34,879 bases of DNA from Gemmatimonadales bacterium (GTDB lineage: Bacteria; Gemmatimonadota; Gemmatimonadetes; Gemmatimonadales; GWC2-71-9): assembly GCA_025928955.1 (NCBI GenBank), contig JAICNA010000003.1, forward strand, positions 1-34,879, read 5' to 3'. This document shows, one piece after another, positions 31,060-34,879 of this stretch. Position 1 is the stretch's first letter. Every line of letters begins with the position of its first letter. The notes below the pieces were generated by a model that was given only the letters and a program-made list of their open reading frames with translations, did no database searches and was not told where the DNA came from. Position numbers and translations under genes: made by a program.

Positions 31060-31413
31060 ATGACACCCATTCCCCAGCGACTCTTTCAGGGCACCCTCGA
31101 TGCCCTGATCCTCCAGGCCCTCCGCGCCGGGCCACGCCACGGCTACGACATCGCCGCGTGGCTCGAAGCCACGAGCGACGCCGCCCTCAGCATCGAGGAC
31201 GGCGCGCTCTATACCGCGCTGCACAAGCTCGAAGAACGCGGCTGGATCGTCGCGGAATGGGGCATCTCCGACAAGAAGAAGCGCGCGAGGTTCTATCAGC
31301 TGACGCCCGAGGGCCGCCGGAACCTGGTGACCCGCGTTCGCGAATGGGCCGCGTACGTCGACGCCGTGGATCGCATCCTCCGGCCGGCTGGCGGCGTGGC
31401 GAGACCGGCGTGA
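31060..31413 (+). CDS. PadR family transcriptional regulator
   Basis: 117 residues from ATG 31060 with GAGG five bases upstream. The PadR winged helix is complete: LFQGTLDALILQALRAGPRHGYDIAAWLE, then LSIEDGALYTALHKLEERGWIVAEWG, the wing SDKKKRARFYQLTPEGRRNL and a short C-terminal dimerisation helix. This compact subtype commonly sits in front of ADOP/MacB-type permease genes and controls them. Its TGA overlaps the permease GTG (GTGA). The inverted repeat over its own promoter and ribosome-binding site indicates autorepression. Confidence 0.92.
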   Translation: MTPIPQRLFQGTLDALILQALRAGPRHGYDIAAWLEATSDAALSIEDGALYTALHKLEERGWIVAEWGISDKKKRARFYQLTPEGRRNLVTRVREWAAYVDAVDRILRPAGGVARPA

Positions 31414-34067
31414 GCGAACCGATCTGGCGCCGCCTCCGGCGTCTCTACGGACCGGATCCGCGCGCCGACGTGCGGGACGAATTCGCGTTCCATCTCGAGG
31501 AGCGTACCGAGGCGCTCATGGCGACGGGGCTCTCCGAAACGGAGGCACGCGCGCGCGCGCTCGAGCGATTCGGAAACCTCGCGGAGGCGGAGGCCGCCTG
31601 CTCGGGCGTCGGCAGGCGCCGGGTTCGCCGGCTCCGGTGGGGCGAGATGCTCGGGGGTCTCGTGCAGGATTTCCGGTATGCGGCCCATGGCATCCGGCGC
31701 GCACCGGGGTTTGCCCTCGCCGCGATCCTGACCATCGCGCTCGGTATCGGCGGCAACACCGCCGTCTTCAGCCTCCTCAACGCGCTCCTGCTGCAGCCGC
31801 TCGACGCGGCGGATCCGGACGCCCTTGTGCGCGTCTACACCAGCGAGGGCCGCGAGCTCCGGACGCCCGCCGACCGGTTCGGCGGCTCGTCCTACGCAGA
31901 CTACGCGGATTTCGCGAGCTCAGGTCTCCTGGCAGGACTCGCCGCACAGATGCCCTTCGGCACGATCGTTCAGCTGGACGGCGGGACCGCGCGATTCGAG
32001 GCGCGTGTGGTATCCGAGAACTACTTCGATGTGCTCGGCCGGCGGCCGGCGGTCGGCGGCTGGCGGCCGGAGGCGAAGCGCGGCCGCGCGCTGGAAGCGA
32101 TCGTGAGCCACGACTTCTGGACCACACGGCTCGCGGGCGCCTCGGACGTGCTCGGCCGCACCCTCGTCGTGAACGGCAAGCTGGTGCAGATCGCCGGCGT
32201 CACCGGCAAGGAATTCGCCGGCGTAGAAACGTCCACCGTGAGCCTTTACTTCCCCTTCACATCGGCCCCGGTACTCACCGGCCGGCCGGGGATCCTGACC
32301 GATCGCGGAGACCGGTCCCTGAGGCTCCTCGGGCGCCTCGCGTCCGGGGCGACGGCCGAAGCGGCCGAACGCGATCTCACCGCGATCATGCGGACGATCG
32401 CGGTCGAATCACCTTCGAGCAATGCGAACCGGGTGGTGAGCGTGCGCCACGCGACGTCGATCGTGCCGCTCGAACTGGCCGGCGACGCGATCCTGCCGAC
32501 CGCCGCGCTGGTCTTCGGGGCGACGCTCGCGATGCTCGCAATTGCCGGGGTGAACGTCGCGGCGGTCCTCCTCGCTCGCACCATCAGGCGCCGCCGCGAG
32601 CTGGCGGTCCGGCTTTCGCTCGGTGCGAGTCCGGTCCGGCTCGTGCGCCAGCTCGTGTCGGAGAGCGTCCTGCTCGCGCTCGCCGCGAGCGTCCTCGTGG
32701 TGCTCCTCCTTTCCTATCTGACGCCGATCGCCGCGCGGATCGGCGTCCCGAAATCGATGCAGCCCGAGGTGGACCTCACCGTTCTCGCCTATGCGATCGC
32801 GATGGCGCTCGGCGCCGGTCTCCTCTTCGCGCTGGCGCCGGCGCTCATCACGGTCCGGTCGGACGTCGTCGCTGCGCTCCGGGCGGGTGAGGCCGACTCG
32901 CGCCCGCGCGCCCGCGCCCAGCGCGTTCTGGTCGGCGCCCAGCTCGCGCTTTCGATGTTGCTCCTCATCATCAGCGGCGCGCTCCTGCAGAGCCTGGCGC
33001 GACAGCGATCGATCGATCCGGGGTTCGTCCCGGCGGGGCTCATCGTGGCGGAGCTCGTGGATCCGGCCGGTGTCGTCGACCACGCGCGCGAGCGCGCGTT
33101 CACGGATGTCGCGGTGAAACGGATCGCCGCGATTCCCGGCGTCACGTCGGTGACGGTAGCCTCCATGGCACCGCTCACGGGCGACGGGATGCGGAGCTCG
33201 ATTCACATTCCCGAGCATGCGGAGGCGGGCGGTGAGAGCCCGGAAATCGCGGCCGTGACCGCCGCCCCGGACTTCTTCGCCACGCTCCGCATTCCCATCG
33301 TGCGCGGCCGGGAGCTCACCTGGACCGACGGCGATACGCTCGCCAAGGTCGTCGTCAATGCATCCATGGCTCGCCGATACTGGGGCACGCGCGATCCGGT
33401 CGGCAGCGTCGTGGAGCTCGGTGGTCGAGGGGGGACGGCCGCCGAAGTCATCGGCGTTGCGGCGGACGCGCGGTTCTACACGCTCGACCAGCCTCCCGTT
33501 CCGCTGTACGCCATCCAGCGGCGAGCCCGCGGCGGGACCACGCTCGTCATCCGCACCGACGCGAATCGCGACGTCGTCCTGGGCATGGCGCGCGCAGCGC
33601 TGACGCGATCCGACATTCCGCTCGCGCTCGCCAGCCTGCGCACGATGGACGATATCCTCGAAAGCTCGCTCCTCGTGTCACGTGCGATCACCAGCACGCT
33701 GATGGCGATCGGGGCGCTGGCCGTGCTCCTCGCGACCATCGGCCTCTACGGCGTCGTCTCCTACATCACTGCAGGACGCACGAAGGAATTCGGGATCCGG
33801 CTGGCCCTCGGCGCCAGCCGCACTTCGATCTCGCGCCTCGTGATCGGATTCGGCCTGAGGACGACGCTCATCAGCGGCGTCCTCGGAACCGCGGCGGGAC
33901 TGGGCGCGCTGCGCGCGCTCGATGGCATGCTTCTCGGCGCCCGGGGATCACTCGCCGTCGTCACGGCGGTGTGGGTGGCGCTCGGCACCGTGACCCTGGT
34001 TGCCTGCACCCTCCCGGCGCGGCGGGCGACCGCCATACCCCCGGCCAGCGCGCTCCGCGCCGAATAG
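31410..34067 (+). CDS. ADOP-type MacB/FtsX ABC transporter permease
   Basis: 885 residues from GTG 31410, overlapping padR by GTGA. An N-terminal cytoplasmic 'permease prefix' domain (about 10-55: DEFAFHLEERTEALMATGLS, ARARALERFGN) precedes two tandem MacB_PCD/FtsX units. Each has membrane helices and a large periplasmic loop. The first begins GFALAAILTIALGIGGNTAV and includes RELAVRLSLGASPVRLVRQL; the second ends with GLYGVVSYITAGRTKEFGIR. This is the duplicated orphan permease (ADOP) family common in Acidobacteria and relatives, usually without an ABC ATPase gene alongside, as here. Likely efflux or mechanotransmission, substrate unknown. The partner ATPase must be encoded elsewhere, if one is used. 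Confidence 0.92.
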   Translation: MSEPIWRRLRRLYGPDPRADVRDEFAFHLEERTEALMATGLSETEARARALERFGNLAEAEAACSGVGRRRVRRLRWGEMLGGLVQDFRYAAHGIRRAPGFALAAILTIALGIGGNTAVFSLLNALLLQPLDAADPDALVRVYTSEGRELRTPADRFGGSSYADYADFASSGLLAGLAAQMPFGTIVQLDGGTARFEARVVSENYFDVLGRRPAVGGWRPEAKRGRALEAIVSHDFWTTRLAGASDVLGRTLVVNGKLVQIAGVTGKEFAGVETSTVSLYFPFTSAPVLTGRPGILTDRGDRSLRLLGRLASGATAEAAERDLTAIMRTIAVESPSSNANRVVSVRHATSIVPLELAGDAILPTAALVFGATLAMLAIAGVNVAAVLLARTIRRRRELAVRLSLGASPVRLVRQLVSESVLLALAASVLVVLLLSYLTPIAARIGVPKSMQPEVDLTVLAYAIAMALGAGLLFALAPALITVRSDVVAALRAGEADSRPRARAQRVLVGAQLALSMLLLIISGALLQSLARQRSIDPGFVPAGLIVAELVDPAGVVDHARERAFTDVAVKRIAAIPGVTSVTVASMAPLTGDGMRSSIHIPEHAEAGGESPEIAAVTAAPDFFATLRIPIVRGRELTWTDGDTLAKVVVNASMARRYWGTRDPVGSVVELGGRGGTAAEVIGVAADARFYTLDQPPVPLYAIQRRARGGTTLVIRTDANRDVVLGMARAALTRSDIPLALASLRTMDDILESSLLVSRAITSTLMAIGALAVLLATIGLYGVVSYITAGRTKEFGIRLALGASRTSISRLVIGFGLRTTLISGVLGTAAGLGALRALDGMLLGARGSLAVVTAVWVALGTVTLVACTLPARRATAIPPASALRAE

Positions 34068-34088
34068 CCCCTTCGCGGGCCCGGACCC

Positions 34089-34664
34089 TCAGTGCGTCCC
34101 GCGCCCCACCTTCACCTGCACACCGATCTCGATGGCGGTAGCGCTCACCGCAGGGTTCTCGGGCCCGACCGGTGACCGCAACGGGCGCACGATCGGCTGC
34201 CAGACGTCGCTCTTGATGAGCGCGCCGATCACCGCCCCGGTCGCCGCGCCACTGAGCGGGTAACCGATCATGCACTGCGCGGGCGTCGGCGTGAGCCAGC
34301 CGGGATCCTCATTGGCACAGAAGAACCCAAGCACGACGCCCACTCCGCCGCCGATCAGTGCGCCGCGCCCGGCATTGCCGCGTCGGCCAACCCGCTTTTC
34401 CAGGCGGGCGAGCGTTGCGGTCGGGATCGACGCAGGGACCCACTCGGCGGCACCTCCCGTCATGCTCGGGATGAGGCGCTCGACCACGATGGTGTCGGTG
34501 CGCACGCTCACGATCCGGGCGACGAAGAGTCTGCTGCTGTCCTGCATGAACGAGTAGCGGATGCGATCACCGTCCATCGGGACGGGGGAAGGGCTCACGT
34601 GAGTGGGGGCGCAGGCGGACGCGAGCAGCGCAATGAATGCAAAACCACGACAGGACTGTGTCAT
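34089..34664 (-). CDS. lipoprotein with glycine-rich hydrophobic stretches, function unknown
   Basis: 191 residues. A lipoprotein signal peptide ends in a lipobox (LLASAC, Cys about 18). The mature part has a small beta-rich segment (SSRLFVARIVSVRTDTIVVE), then a basic KRVGRRGNAGRG and two glycine-rich hydrophobic stretches: GALIGGGVGVVLGFF, and GYPLSGAATGAVIGALI, a glycine-zipper-like pattern of envelope proteins that insert in or contact a membrane. No named family recognised. ATG 34664 has AGGA eight bases upstream. It converges on the ADOP permease gene with 21 bases between the stops. Confidence 0.78.
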   Translation of the reverse strand: MTQSCRGFAFIALLASACAPTHVSPSPVPMDGDRIRYSFMQDSSRLFVARIVSVRTDTIVVERLIPSMTGGAAEWVPASIPTATLARLEKRVGRRGNAGRGALIGGGVGVVLGFFCANEDPGWLTPTPAQCMIGYPLSGAATGAVIGALIKSDVWQPIVRPLRSPVGPENPAVSATAIEIGVQVKVGRGTH

Positions 34665-34740
34665 ACGGCCATCCTGTGAGACGTGCTCAAGACTTGATGC
34701 CTGATGGTGAGAGCGGCGTGAAGTCCACCTGAGACTCCGT

Positions 34741-34879
34741 TCACATTGCCCGTCGGACCTCGGCTGCCCGCTCGCGGACCGCCCGCGGCCATGTCCGCGG
34801 CACCCGGGGCGAGATCCCGCGCGCCCGGGGCGTTCCCACCGGTACGATCACCATCCGATCGATTCGGCTCCGGGAACCC
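34741..34879 (-). CDS. possible 3' end of a gene running off the window
   Basis: On the minus strand the frame is open from the window edge to a TGA at 34743-34741. The last codons read RIDRMVIVPVGTPRARGISP followed by a basic end (EVRRAM). Arg/Pro content and G/C-ending codons are compatible with coding, but no family can be named from 46 residues. It could be a chance open frame in GC-rich DNA. If it is not coding, 34665-34879 holds only the lipoprotein's upstream region. Confidence 0.25.
   Translation of the reverse strand, partial: GSRSRIDRMVIVPVGTPRARGISPRVPRTWPRAVRERAAEVRRAM

Overview
This is a G+C-rich, gene-dense bacterial chromosome segment with strong C/G bias at third codon positions and frequent 4-nt ATGA/GTGA gene overlaps. 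A PadR regulator coupled to an 'acidobacterial-type' (ADOP) MacB/FtsX permease, several secreted proteins of unknown function and the general coding style suggest Gemmatimonadota or Acidobacteriota. This is inference; no rRNA or marker gene is present to prove it. I saw no tRNA, rRNA, CRISPR array, insertion sequence or prophage.

Left part (1-6504). A plus-strand operon carries a conserved protein of unknown function, a stand-alone LigD-type polymerase/primase and a LigC-type ATP-dependent DNA ligase. This is an NHEJ-like module without Ku in the window. It meets a minus-strand string tail to tail: GNAT acetyltransferase, DinB-like protein, helix-hairpin-helix lipoprotein, secreted protein and single-domain response regulator. 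Divergent from these is an AAA+ ATPase with a C-terminal membrane anchor.

Middle (6682-20275). A very large cyclic beta-1,2-glucan synthase is followed by a minus-strand pair (DUF4142 protein and a shortened QueD/PTPS-like protein). A divergent plus-strand pair follows: a SufR-like cysteine-rich regulator and a Tat-exported DUF1460 amidase-like protein. The two pairs share a compact bidirectional promoter with an inverted repeat. A YihY-family membrane protein and an AGE-type sugar epimerase come next.

Region of most interest (20208-25845, minus strand). A tightly coupled operon reads: candidate 69-codon small ORF, nucleotidyltransferase-like protein (NTP_transf_5 type), PqqD-like protein with a RiPP-leader-like C-terminal tail, second NTP_transf_5-type protein, HPr-kinase-like P-loop protein, and two paralogous family-2 glycosyltransferases. 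This combination resembles the poorly understood 'HPr-rel' neighbourhoods and the tailoring part of phosphorylated/glycosylated lasso-peptide clusters. However, no lasso cyclase or protease is present. A peptide- or protein-modification pathway is plausible.

Right part (25844-34879). A MarR regulator sits under a perfect 16-bp palindrome and overlaps a DUF899 thioredoxin-like gene. Then come a DUF1428 protein, a MATE exporter, a BNR/Asp-box propeller protein overlapping a MoaD/ThiS-like ubiquitin-fold protein ending in Gly-Gly, a secreted SnoaL-like protein, the PadR/ADOP-permease pair with a clear operator, and a lipoprotein with glycine-rich hydrophobic stretches. A fragment of a possible further minus-strand gene ends the window.
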